In this document: in pieces, positions 18,001 through 25,490 of the stretch | How the letters are laid out: every line of letters starts with the position of its first letter | Position numbering within the stretch: the first letter of the stretch is position 1 | Assembly: GCF_019904155.1 (NCBI RefSeq) | Contig: NZ_JAHCMB010000188.1 | Location: 87,873-151,872 of the forward strand | Reading direction: 5' to 3' | Length of the DNA: 64,000 nucleotides | Source: Paenibacillus sinensis | GTDB taxonomy: Bacteria > Bacillota > Bacilli > Paenibacillales > Paenibacillaceae | Position numbers and translations under genes: made by a program | The notes under the pieces: model-generated | Database searches by the model: none | What the model saw: only the letters and a program-made list of their open reading frames with translations | What the model was told of the DNA's origin: nothing

Positions 18001-18164
18001 TAGAACGGCGAAGATGCCGCATCGCGGGCCAGCGCTTCCGGGACGCCGGGGAAAGGCATCATGGAAGAATGAGCCTTAAGCCTTCCCAATTGGAAAATCT
18101 CCGGATTGTTGTTCCATTCCGGGTAGCCGTTAGCCGGCGCCGTATAAGCCAGTTTGGTGCGCAT
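15054..18164 (-). CDS. lacZ: GH2 beta-galactosidase
   Basis: The protein has 1036 residues, close to the length of E. coli LacZ. Domain order is a jelly-roll sugar-binding domain with PVPSHWQLQGYDYPQYTNV, an immunoglobulin-like domain, the catalytic barrel, and the C-terminal Bgal_small_N domain. The acid/base Glu is in WSLGNESFGG and the nucleophile Glu in ILCEYAHAMGNS. It hydrolyses lactose and other beta-galactosides in the cytoplasm. The start has AAGGAG at the right spacing. It is divergent from an AraC-type regulator, which probably activates it. With the GH42 gene at the left edge, the region carries two beta-galactosidases. Confidence 0.93.
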   Translation of the reverse strand: MRTKLAYTAPANGYPEWNNNPEIFQLGRLKAHSSMMPFPGVPEALARDAASSPFYRSLNGTWKFAFAETPEQRIQSFYEMNYDSSGWGDMPVPSHWQLQGYDYPQYTNVRYPWAESEPELNPPYAPTRYNPVGSYIRTFSVPDDWKGRPVFISFQGVESAFYVWVNGELVGYGEDTFTPSEFDLTPYLRDGENKLAVEVYRWCDASWLEDQDFWRLSGIFRDVYLYSPPSVFISDFFARPELDAEYRDAELQLDVELTNYWDESAGSVTVEAQLYDAHGRAVLEQPLAAAASLAGEEDCKLKLSAEIRNPLKWSAEAPNLYTLVVTLKDSDGGILEAVSCRTGFRKFELKDGLMKINGKRIVFKGVNRHEFSADAGRALGKAEMIRDIELMKAFNVNAVRTSHYPNQSIWYELCDEYGLYVIDETNLETHGSWKYGQQELGEFTVPASRPEWLANVLDRCNSMFQRDKNHPSIIIWSLGNESFGGDSFIAMHDFLKEADPTRLVHYEGIFHYRPSEAASDIESTMYIKPPQVEEYARSNPKKPYILCEYAHAMGNSLGGLHLYWELFDRYDILQGAFIWDWVDQAIRTTTADGVEYLAYGGDFGESPHDGDFCGNGLIFADRTISPKLYEVKKCYQDVRFEAADLREGLIRIRNQYLFTDLGVYELAWKVEHDGSAVQSGTLQIAAAPGETVDVKIPYTTAFETDQEAVLTVSLVTKEAQAWAEAGHEVAWEQFILSPRVRRALSAFAEGTAEMISSSDELLIDCGKAAVRFSQVTGDLVSYQWENSELLAGPARPNFWRAMTDNDCGNKLPERSAFWRSALSERRLTGFSQRMEGGTAVVQADYTWESHPSCTLSLTYRIAADGAIEVRQALNPGTGLAQLPEFGYLFPLTGQLDTVSWYGRGPHENYWDRQTGARLGSYSGAVRDQFVPYLKPQECGNKTDVRFAEMSQSAGGAGLRFEADIPFELCALPWSPLELEAHDHAYKLPTSDKTILRVNYKQMGVGGDDSWGAPTHEEFTLPANRPYVFTFTFSPRP

Positions 18165-18282
18165 AGTAGCAACTCCTTCTTATAGATCGTATAATATTAA
18201 CATTATATGATTGAATAATGGCTTAGAAAATAAAGAATATTATCTGAAAATATCAAAATATGAAACTAAGGAGAGGCTGGAA

Positions 18283-19104
18283 ATGGAGTCCAAAATGATC
18301 TTCGGAAAGTCGGATGAAACGTCCTTGCTGCCGCTCTATATGACGACGGCCGGGTATTGGGAGCATCAGACGGAGACGATCCGGACGTCGGGCTTTCCCG
18401 ATTTTCAGCTCCATCAGGTGCTAAACGGACAGGGAAGGCTCATCATCGGGGAGAAGGAGCTGACAGTTGGTCCCGGGGATGTTTTTTTCCTGTTTCCGGA
18501 AATTCCGCACCGCTATACACCGATCAGCGACCGCTGGGAGCTCGCCTGGGTGTCGTTTCAGGGCAGAGAAGCCCGGCAGCTGCTGGCGTATGCGGGAGTG
18601 AATGAGTCGGGGGCCGCCAATCTCAGGCGGGATTCCCTGCTGAACGAGCTGCAGCAAATGCTTGTGCTGGAAGAGGGGGAAGAGGAATTCGAAGCGGAAT
18701 GCTCCAAGCTGCTGTATCAGCTGTTGCTGGATTTGAAGAAGCTTCTGCCCGCACCAATGAACCGGGATTACGGGATGGAGCGAATACGGCCTGTCCTGAG
18801 GCATATCGCAGGGAACCTGGAGCGCCCCCTGCCGCTCGCCGAACTGGCGGACATAGCCGGGGTTTCGCCCCAGTACCTGTGCAGGCTTTTTCAGAAGACG
18901 CTGAAGATGCGGCCGCTAACATATGTCACTCAGGAGCGCATCAACCGGAGCAAGAAGCTGATGTTCAGCGAAGCCGGCCGAAAAATCTACGAAATTGCCG
19001 CCCTTGTCGGCTATGAGAATGCCAGCTATTTCTGCGCGGTCTTCAAGCGGCATACCGGCATGAGCCCGGAGGATTTTAAGGTGCTGCATGGTTTGGGGCG
19101 CTGA
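18283..19104 (+). CDS. AraC family transcriptional regulator
   Basis: This is a 273-residue protein with an N-terminal cupin sugar-sensing domain (FPDFQLHQVLNGQGRLIIG and later GDVFFLFPEIPHRYTP) and a C-terminal double helix-turn-helix (LAELADIAGVSPQYLCRLFQ; IYEIAALVGYENASYFCAVF). The frame is open to a TTG at 18211, but the ATG at 18283 has AAGGAG nine bases upstream and gives the usual length. It is divergent from lacZ, with an AT-rich spacer of 118 bases, so it most likely controls beta-galactoside use. Confidence 0.88.
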   Translation: MESKMIFGKSDETSLLPLYMTTAGYWEHQTETIRTSGFPDFQLHQVLNGQGRLIIGEKELTVGPGDVFFLFPEIPHRYTPISDRWELAWVSFQGREARQLLAYAGVNESGAANLRRDSLLNELQQMLVLEEGEEEFEAECSKLLYQLLLDLKKLLPAPMNRDYGMERIRPVLRHIAGNLERPLPLAELADIAGVSPQYLCRLFQKTLKMRPLTYVTQERINRSKKLMFSEAGRKIYEIAALVGYENASYFCAVFKRHTGMSPEDFKVLHGLGR

Positions 19105-19387
19105 GTGTAAAGGAGTCTGGGGGTTGGTGATCCGTAGACGGGGATCAATTGTACCCGGTGGCGATTTTTGCTATACTTCTCCCATCCGTATGTGTTAGGG
19201 GGTCTTACCGTTGGCAATACCGAATTGCTCATTGGCTAGGAAGTCCTCATGCAGAGCCTGATTAGGGGCGATACTTTGCGTGGGGTGCGGTGGAATGAAT
19301 TCGATCGCCCAAACTGACTTTATCGTTTCTAATAACGGGCTTTGCACCTTATTGTCTTGTTCAATAATAATAAGGGGCTGAGAAGCT

Positions 19388-20035
19388 ATGAATACACCAT
19401 TTATTAGAAACCACCAATTTAATGTTATTAAGAAGCAAGCGGAATTCCTTCAGAAGACACTGCGCAGCGTTGCGGACCGGAGCGTTCTGGAGACCGTAAG
19501 ACATCGGGCCGTCATGAACATTGTCGAGGCATTTCCCAGTCTATCCGAGGATCAGAAGGGGATGCTGGGACAAATATCGGTCTTGGAGTCGGCTTATGAT
19601 TTCCAAAGATATCTTAGCGCTTTGGAACCTTGCCTGGAGCCTTTTCCGCCGATTACGCCGAAGCAGATTCAGAAGCTATTCCCTAAAAATAAAAAACTGA
19701 AAATACCGGATCTGGCATCCATCGACTTGCGGTATGTGACCTATCTGGGCTGGACGGATATTGCCACGAACAAGTTGTTCATCGTATATCCGCACGGCGG
19801 ACAGTTCATCGGCATCGAAGGAAGGCTTACGCCGACCAACAAGAAAGGGTACTGCCTGTTCTGCAACCGGCATCACGAGCTTGCATTCTTCTCGGTGCAG
19901 ACCAAGGCTGCCGGCATGTCGCAGGATAATCTCTCTCGATTCGGCCATTATATATGCCTGGATAACCGGGAATGCAATGACAGTATTACCGACACCGCTC
20001 CATTGGAGAAGTTCATACACACAGTTCGCAAATAG
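19388..20035 (+). CDS. FusB/FusC family EF-G-binding protein
   Basis: This is a 215-residue protein, the family's usual length. The N-terminal half is a helical bundle; the C-terminal half has the four-cysteine zinc fold seen as CLFC and CLDNREC, around a treble-clef-like beta region (YVTYLGWTDIATNKLFIVYP). FusB-type proteins bind elongation factor G and free it from ribosomes stalled by fusidic acid; in environmental Bacillota they are chromosomal and may act as intrinsic resistance or translation-rescue factors. It stands alone, with 283 bases of leader upstream. A possible promoter (TTGCAC at 19342, TAATAA at 19365) would leave almost no leader, so the promoter is uncertain. Confidence 0.82.
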   Translation: MNTPFIRNHQFNVIKKQAEFLQKTLRSVADRSVLETVRHRAVMNIVEAFPSLSEDQKGMLGQISVLESAYDFQRYLSALEPCLEPFPPITPKQIQKLFPKNKKLKIPDLASIDLRYVTYLGWTDIATNKLFIVYPHGGQFIGIEGRLTPTNKKGYCLFCNRHHELAFFSVQTKAAGMSQDNLSRFGHYICLDNRECNDSITDTAPLEKFIHTVRK

Positions 20036-20044
20036 CGCAATTGG

Positions 20045-20075
20045 AAAAAAAGGCTGCCGTCACGTACGGCAGCCT
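20045..20075 (-). terminator. Terminator, U-run on the minus strand
   Basis: AGGCTGCCGT pairs with ACGGCAGCCT around a 5-base loop. Seven As on the left give a U-run for minus-strand transcripts, while the right flank has no T-run. It therefore suits the small minus-strand reading frame at 20121-20273 better than the FusB-type gene. Confidence 0.7.
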
Positions 20076-20120
20076 CTTCAGCTATTTAGCCCATATCAGC
20101 GGCGGCGACCCTGGACCGGC

Positions 20121-20273
20121 TCATGCACTGAGAGGTAGGACATTGACTTCCGGGTAAATAATCTCCAGCTTGCACACCGGAATCTCCGCTTCCTGAGCTC
20201 GTTGCTGTGTCGGTCCGGTTGGTAGACGAGTTAGGGATATTACGATCTGCACTGAATAGATGCCCTGAGTCAT
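20121..20273 (-). CDS. Possible 50-residue protein
   Basis: An ATG at 20273 with AGGA four bases upstream opens a 50-codon frame starting MTQGIYSVQIVISLTRLPTG and ending EVNVLPLSA. The product is amphipathic, without signal or membrane segment. A terminator whose U-run faces this strand lies 46 bases downstream, which suggests that this strand is transcribed. I do not recognise the protein, and a chance frame remains possible. Confidence 0.35.
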   Translation of the reverse strand: MTQGIYSVQIVISLTRLPTGPTQQRAQEAEIPVCKLEIIYPEVNVLPLSA

Positions 20274-20390
20274 TTATCCTAGTGTGAAATGCAAGGGAAT
20301 AAGGAGAAGCAGCGGATTTTTGGCTTCATTACGACTAAAGTCCTACCGATATAATAACTAACATACTGAAAGCAGCCGGGGTGCTGATCG

Positions 20391-21695
20391 ATGAGATTAT
20401 CCATTCGAAGCAAGCTATATCTTGGATTCAGTATAATCATCGTGTTGTTTCTGATTACCGCTGCCGTCTCGACCTATCTGTCGCAGCGCAATGTCAATCT
20501 GACGCGCAGCATTCTGGAATCGGAGCAGCGGATGGAGAGCGTTCAGCGGCTGAATCTGTTCGCCAGAACGGCGAACGACAACCTGGCGCGCTATCTGATT
20601 GCGCCTATTTATGTAGAGGATGAATTCAAGACCAGCTTCGATTCCGGCGTTCAGTACGTCAGCGAGGAGCTGATCCGTCTCAGCGCCATGATCCAGGAGG
20701 CGGAGGACGGCTCCCAGATTAATAGCTTCAAGCAAAAATGGGCGTCATACATGAAGGAGAGCAACCAGCTTATTCAGATGAAGAAGGATGGGCGCGTTGA
20801 AGAAGCGCGTGAAATTTCCTCCAGAGACAGCTTTGATCCCATTGCGTTCTCTTTGCACAGCTTCTATGTGAGGGAGAAGGCCGATACGGAGACGTACAGG
20901 ACGACGATCGAACACAACGGAGAGATTATCCGGTTCATCAATCTTACGCTGACTGCGCTGGCGGTATTACTGTCCATTGCCGTTGCGATCGTACTGTCGA
21001 GCCATCTTACCCGACGAATCCGGCATCTCAAGAACTCGGCACAGGCGGTAGCCGGCGGCAATCTGCGCGTCGCGGATCTATCCTTCAAAGGCGGAGACGA
21101 GCTTGCCGAGTTGGCGGAATCCTTCAATATGATGAAAGAGTCGCTGCGGTCGGTCATCGACTCCAATCATTTTCTATACCATCTGTCTTTGCTTGACGGC
21201 CTCACAGGGATTCCGAACCGGCGCTGTTATGATGAGACGCTGGTCCGGGAGTGGGAGCTTCTGTCAACCGGCGACCGTTCGCTCGCCATTATCCTGGTGG
21301 ATATCGATTACTTCAAGTTTTACAATGATCAGTATGGACATCAAGCCGGGGATGCCTGCCTGAAACGGGTAGCAGGCATTCTGCTGGAGCAGATCCGGGG
21401 ACAGGGCTTCGTTGCCCGCTACGGCGGCGAAGAGTTTGTTGTACTGCTGCCGGACCGGACGCTTGACGACGCAGCCGGCATCGCAGAGTCGCTCCGGAAG
21501 GCCGTTGCCGGGGAGCGCATCCCGCATGAAGGCTCGAAGATTGAGGCCTTCATAACGCTGAGCCTTGGAGTAGCGGCTATGCCCGCCGCGCTCACAGCAA
21601 GCCCCGAAATCCTGCTGGGGCAGGCTGATGAAGCGCTCTATCAGGCCAAGTCGGGCGGACGGAACCGGACCTGCGTCCACGGCCAGGGATTTTAG
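20391..21695 (+). CDS. Membrane diguanylate cyclase (sensor, HAMP, GGDEF)
   Basis: This is a 434-residue protein: first membrane helix (residues about 10-30), an extracellular helical sensor of about 150 residues resembling a four-helix bundle, second helix (about 183-206), HAMP linker, then a GGDEF domain starting near DGLTGIPNRR. The active site is GGEEF at about residue 345, which predicts active cyclic di-GMP synthesis. The usual inhibitory RxxD site is absent (RGQG at that position), so product inhibition is unlikely. It is followed 41 bases later by an orphan sugar-binding lipoprotein gene, suggesting that the lipoprotein may present a ligand to the sensor domain. Confidence 0.87.
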   Translation: MRLSIRSKLYLGFSIIIVLFLITAAVSTYLSQRNVNLTRSILESEQRMESVQRLNLFARTANDNLARYLIAPIYVEDEFKTSFDSGVQYVSEELIRLSAMIQEAEDGSQINSFKQKWASYMKESNQLIQMKKDGRVEEAREISSRDSFDPIAFSLHSFYVREKADTETYRTTIEHNGEIIRFINLTLTALAVLLSIAVAIVLSSHLTRRIRHLKNSAQAVAGGNLRVADLSFKGGDELAELAESFNMMKESLRSVIDSNHFLYHLSLLDGLTGIPNRRCYDETLVREWELLSTGDRSLAIILVDIDYFKFYNDQYGHQAGDACLKRVAGILLEQIRGQGFVARYGGEEFVVLLPDRTLDDAAGIAESLRKAVAGERIPHEGSKIEAFITLSLGVAAMPAALTASPEILLGQADEALYQAKSGGRNRTCVHGQGF

Positions 21696-21736
21696 CGGCC
21701 TGGTCAAAGGCCGATGAAGAAAGGAAGGCCCGCGTT

Positions 21737-22972
21737 ATGAAGCTTAGAGCTGCGCTGCCGCTTCTGGCGATTGTCCTGCTGCTGCTGTCCTGCAGCGCCA
21801 AGGGGAACGCCGATGAACCTGTGCAATTGGTGTTCTGGACGACGACTTCGGAGTCGGAATCGCATTTCTTCCGTCAGGTGATCGCGGAGTTTGAGGACGC
21901 CCATCCCAATATCTCCGTCATCCTTATTGAGAAAGCGCTGTCATCTGCCAGCAATGAATATAAGACTGCCATTCTGGGCGGCCAGAGCATTGATGTGCTC
22001 CGGGCGGATAATACCTGGATTCCCGATTATGCCGATCTCGACATTATTATGCCGCTGGATCAGCTGGCGCAAGCCCGGGAGCTGTCCCGATTCGTGCCGA
22101 CCGCGCTGTCCGCGGTCACCTATCAGGGACAGGTCTACGGACTACCCTCCGTAATGGAGGTTCCGGCGCTGATGTACAATAAAGCCCATCTGAAGGAGGC
22201 GGGCTACGACCATCCGCCGCAGACGATGGACGAGCTGATGGCGATGGCTAAAGCGCTGTCCGGTCCGGAGAGATATGGTCTTTATGTCACCGAGGATTCC
22301 TATTTTGCGCTTCCTTTCGTATGGGCGTTCGGAGGTGATACGGTAACCGCCGACCGGAAGATTGAAATCTCCTCGACCGGCTCGCAGAAGGCCTTTGCGT
22401 TCATGCGGGAGCTGCGGACAGAGGGAGCTTCACAGCCCTACGCGAGCTTCGAAGGCTGGTACGATACGATGATGCATGACTTCGGCGTGGGCAAGGCCGC
22501 GATGGTTATCAACGGCCCCTGGGCGGTGGCTGATCTGCTGAAGACCAAGGAATTCACCGATCCGGATAACCTCGGTGTCGCCCCCATTCCGAGAGGTCCC
22601 GCCGGACAGGGCTCCCCAATCGGCGGCCACAGCCTCGTCATTAATCGATACAGCGAGCATCCGAAGGAGAGCTATGAGCTGATCTCCTTCCTGACGAGCG
22701 AAGAGGTCCAGGCCAGGCAGAGCCTGTCGTTCCAGACGCTGCCGACCCGCAGCGATGTGTACGCGGACCCTCGGCTGAGTTCGAATTATCTGCTGCAGAG
22801 CTTCAAGGAACAGCTATCATTGGCGCGCAGCCAGCCCATGATACCGGAGAGCTCCAAGCTGTACCGCGATTTCACAACGAATCTGAACGCGATGCTGCTG
22901 GGACGCGAGACTCCCCGAGAGGGAGCGCAGAGGATTGAAGACGCCTGGAAGAGCATACTGAAGCTGGAGTAG
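21737..22972 (+). CDS. Orphan extracellular sugar-binding lipoprotein
   Basis: This is a 411-residue family-1 solute-binding protein. The signal peptide ends in the lipobox LLLLSCS (Cys near residue 19), followed by VQLVFWTTTSESESHFFRQV, FEDAHPNISV and late GGHSLVINRYSEHPKESYEL. No permease or ATPase gene is adjacent; instead it is directly downstream of a membrane diguanylate cyclase gene and probably cotranscribed. Its role may therefore be sensing rather than import, as with the binding-protein partners of some sensor kinases. Import through permeases elsewhere in the genome is the alternative. Confidence 0.85.
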   Translation: MKLRAALPLLAIVLLLLSCSAKGNADEPVQLVFWTTTSESESHFFRQVIAEFEDAHPNISVILIEKALSSASNEYKTAILGGQSIDVLRADNTWIPDYADLDIIMPLDQLAQARELSRFVPTALSAVTYQGQVYGLPSVMEVPALMYNKAHLKEAGYDHPPQTMDELMAMAKALSGPERYGLYVTEDSYFALPFVWAFGGDTVTADRKIEISSTGSQKAFAFMRELRTEGASQPYASFEGWYDTMMHDFGVGKAAMVINGPWAVADLLKTKEFTDPDNLGVAPIPRGPAGQGSPIGGHSLVINRYSEHPKESYELISFLTSEEVQARQSLSFQTLPTRSDVYADPRLSSNYLLQSFKEQLSLARSQPMIPESSKLYRDFTTNLNAMLLGRETPREGAQRIEDAWKSILKLE

Positions 22973-23138
22973 AGCCGGGAATGGGGAGCCGTTCTTCGGC
23001 TCACTGTCATTTCGGAGGTGCAAGCAGCTCTTGTGCTGTAGAGTGCCCGGCCTGGCTCTGGGGCTTTACCTCCGCATGGCCATCCTATATGGTATAGGGA
23101 CAGACGGAATCAAGAAAGGAAAATGGTGAGCATACAGG

Positions 23139-24023
23139 ATGAGACAGCGTGAAGGATATGTCGACGTGCCGGGCGGAAAGGTCTGGTACAGCCTGACTGG
23201 AGAGGAGAATAGCGGTGTCCCGCTCATCGTTATGCACGGCGGACCGGGCGGATCGCATCTGCTGCTGAAGTCTACGCTCCATGTGCTGGCTGATGAACGG
23301 CCGGTGCTGTTCTACGATCAATTGGGATCGGGTAATTCGGAGAGACCGGCTGATCCCTCGCTCTGGACGACCGGGCGATTTACCGAGGAGCTTGCCTGCA
23401 TCAGGCAGCAGCTTGGCCTGGACGAGGTCCATCTGCTTGGACATTCATGGGGGACGATACTGGCGGCTTCCTATCTTCTGGATTGTGCGCCATCCGGCGT
23501 GCGCAGCGTCATTTTCTCCAGCCCTTGCCTGAGCGCAGAGCTGTGGAAACGGGATGCCGACGGTTTCCTGGCCCTGCTGCCTGCCGAGACGCAGGCGGTC
23601 ATCGGTCATCATGAGGCGCACGGAACGACCGATTCGGAGGAATACGAGGCCGCGATGAAGGAATATTACCGCAGGCATGTGAACCGGCTGGAACAGCCGT
23701 CCCCCCTGGCGGCGGAGAGCCGCGCCAAAGCCAACCGGGAAGTGTATATGGCGATGTGGGGACCTTCCGAGTTCACACCGACCGGCATTCTGAAGACCTA
23801 CGACTGTACACCAAGGCTGCATGAGCTGGATCTGCCGTCGCTCTTTCTGTGCGGCCGTTACGATGAGGCGTCGCCGGAGTCGACGGCCTATTACCGTTCG
23901 CTGGTTCCTGGAGCCTCGCTGCATATTTTGGAGAACAGCTCGCACTCAGGCTATTTGGAGGAACCTGAAGCCTACATCCGGGCTGTACGGGCGTTTCTGA
24001 AGAAGACGGAAGACATGCGTTAA
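23139..24023 (+). CDS. Alpha/beta hydrolase, proline iminopeptidase family
   Basis: This is a 294-residue cytoplasmic hydrolase. It has the oxyanion motif MHGGPGGSH, nucleophile elbow GHSWG, acid residue in GRYDEASPE and catalytic His in SSHSGYLEEP, all in the order of the S33 peptidase family. Such enzymes release N-terminal proline from peptides, but close relatives act on amides or lactones. It stands alone with a modest ribosome binding site. Fold and catalytic residues are clear; the substrate is not. Confidence 0.85.
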   Translation: MRQREGYVDVPGGKVWYSLTGEENSGVPLIVMHGGPGGSHLLLKSTLHVLADERPVLFYDQLGSGNSERPADPSLWTTGRFTEELACIRQQLGLDEVHLLGHSWGTILAASYLLDCAPSGVRSVIFSSPCLSAELWKRDADGFLALLPAETQAVIGHHEAHGTTDSEEYEAAMKEYYRRHVNRLEQPSPLAAESRAKANREVYMAMWGPSEFTPTGILKTYDCTPRLHELDLPSLFLCGRYDEASPESTAYYRSLVPGASLHILENSSHSGYLEEPEAYIRAVRAFLKKTEDMR

Positions 24024-24112
24024 ATCATATCCCCTTTTTCTGAAATACGATAAAATTTTCATAAAAATTTGGCATGACTCAGGCGGCAACTCAGGAAAAG
24101 GGGCGATGTGCA

Positions 24113-24460
24113 GTGATTAACGCAGAGACACTCAGCAGCTATTACGAGAAGAAGGGCAGACTTCAGCAGAATTTTCTGTCCAAGCAGTTTCAGGCTGACC
24201 TTCCCAAGTTCTCGGCACATGAAGAAGCGGCAGGCTGGTTCAGCTCGCTGTTCGGCGAGGACTTTATTTTTGTGGAGAAAATGAAGACGGCGACGGAAGA
24301 TGAGTTCTACTACCTGTACGATATCATCCATGACCGCCCGAGATGGGAGCGCCGGGAGCAGGATATCAAGGAAAAGGGCTTTGCCAACGGACTTGGCATG
24401 CTGCTCTGCGCCCAGCGGGTCGATATTTACGAAGACGGTTCAGTCGAACTGGCGTTCTGA
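24113..24460 (+). CDS. Conserved-looking cytoplasmic protein of unknown function
   Basis: This 115-residue protein starts at GTG (24113) behind AAAAGGGG; the frame is open 13 codons further upstream but without a site there. It is soluble and mixed alpha/beta, with aromatic and acidic patches (FGEDFIFVEKMKTATEDEFY) and DRPRWERREQDIKEKGFANG. No catalytic motif, signal or membrane segment is visible. A terminator follows 25 bases after the stop, so it is a single-gene unit. I do not recognise the family. Confidence 0.65.
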   Translation: MINAETLSSYYEKKGRLQQNFLSKQFQADLPKFSAHEEAAGWFSSLFGEDFIFVEKMKTATEDEFYYLYDIIHDRPRWERREQDIKEKGFANGLGMLLCAQRVDIYEDGSVELAF

Positions 24461-24484
24461 TAAGGTTCCCATCGGAGCATGAGG

Positions 24485-24522
24485 CCAGCTTTGTGCGTTT
24501 CTGTGCGCGGGGCTGGTTTTTT
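24485..24522 (+). terminator. Terminator
   Basis: CCAGC and GCTGG form the base of a hairpin followed by TTTTTT; two more T-runs lie just downstream. Confidence 0.65.
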
Positions 24523-24640
24523 GCTGTTTTTTGCCGTTTTTTAGTGTTACTATTAGGTTAGTGTTTTCCTGTAAAAAGAAGAATCGGGACAAGCACGCCG
24601 CTTATCCATTCTTATATATATTAAAAAGCAGGGGTCATAC

Positions 24641-25267
24641 ATGAAAAAACTACAAAGCATGGCAGTTCTCATTCTTCTCCTTGCCGCCACAGGCTGCGGC
24701 GGCGGAGCAATTGCACCGCGGCAGGCGGCTGAATCGGCCGTGCCAGCTGTGTCGGTGTCGCCTTCGGACGCGAGCAGCGCTCCGGCGGCTTCCGCCGCGC
24801 CGGTCGCACCTTCTCCGCAGGCATCGGCAGTTCCCGCTTCGCCTTCGCCGGAACCATCGCCTTCGCCAGCCGCTTCGGCGCAGACACAGGCACAGGCTCA
24901 GCCCTCCACCAAGCCCGCAGGAACAAGCAGTCAGGACAACAAGCAGCTGTGGGCGAAGATCGACAAATCGCTGCAGGATGAGGACTATGAGACGATCGCC
25001 GCACTGGTGAAGGCCGTTTCGAATCCGGATGAAGAATTGAAGGCTATGTATCTGTTCGCCCAGTACAATATTTACGGACAGGATGGGGACGACGCGAAAT
25101 CGGTGGAAGCCCTGTACCAGATTCCGGACACTTACCAGGGAAGACATGCAGATCTGATTGCATACTGGAAATATGTCCATGAGTCGTTTGAGGCGGGCAA
25201 GACGGATAATGTCACATTCGACGAATTCAAGACGAAGTACTACAAACCCGGGAAGAGCGCGGAGTAA
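24641..25267 (+). CDS. Small lipoprotein with a Pro/Ala/Ser linker
   Basis: This is a 208-residue protein with a lipoprotein signal (LLLAATGCGGG; Cys near residue 19). About 80 residues of Ala/Pro/Ser-rich, probably disordered linker include PSPEPSPSPAAS. The C-terminal helical domain of about 110 residues (LWAKIDKSLQDEDYETIAAL) resembles a short TPR-like or helical-repeat fold. The linker would span the cell wall and hold the domain at the surface. No family is recognised. It stands alone, closed by a strong terminator. Confidence 0.75.
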   Translation: MKKLQSMAVLILLLAATGCGGGAIAPRQAAESAVPAVSVSPSDASSAPAASAAPVAPSPQASAVPASPSPEPSPSPAASAQTQAQAQPSTKPAGTSSQDNKQLWAKIDKSLQDEDYETIAALVKAVSNPDEELKAMYLFAQYNIYGQDGDDAKSVEALYQIPDTYQGRHADLIAYWKYVHESFEAGKTDNVTFDEFKTKYYKPGKSAE

Positions 25268-25327
25268 CAAGGACGCAGGACATCAGTTTGATAGGCAGGG
25301 ACCTGGTACGCAGGTCCGAAGATCAAG

Positions 25328-25384
25328 ACGCCGCCGACAGCAGCGCAGCCGCCAGACAGCGGCTCGTGCCGGGCGGCGTTTTTT
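25328..25384 (+). terminator. Terminator
   Basis: ACGCCGCC pairs with GGCGGCGT, with inner GC-rich pairing, followed by six Ts. Confidence 0.85.
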
Positions 25385-25420
25385 GTGTTGGTGCAGCTTG
25401 CGGTCCCGGAACTTTAATCA

Positions 25421-25449
25421 TTGACTTTTGAGATGGAAGCCGTTACACT
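25421..25449 (+). promoter_or_regulatory. Promoter of the beta-glucan locus LacI gene
   Basis: TTGACT (25421-25426) and TACACT (25444-25449) are 17 bases apart. The operator palindrome follows ten bases later, around the expected transcription start. Confidence 0.7.
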
Positions 25450-25458
25450 TCACTCGAA

Positions 25459-25472
25459 CGAAATGGATTTCG
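25459..25472. promoter_or_regulatory. LacI-type operator, copy A
   Basis: CGAAATGGATTTCG lies between the promoter and the ribosome binding site of the LacI gene, fitting autorepression. Nearly identical copies are at 26624-26637 and 31555-31568. Confidence 0.75.
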
Positions 25473-25490
25473 AAAAGGAGGTGACAAGGC

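Larger units (their letters stand above)
20036..20390. other. 355-bp intergenic region
   Basis: It holds a terminator (20045-20075), a possible 50-residue gene on the minus strand (20121-20273), and the upstream region of the diguanylate cyclase gene. No clear sigma-A promoter stands out. Confidence 0.6.

Noticed and set aside
18211..18282. Upstream TTG start for the AraC-type gene
   Set aside because: No ribosome binding site and AT-rich promoter-like sequence; ATG 18283 has AAGGAG at proper spacing.
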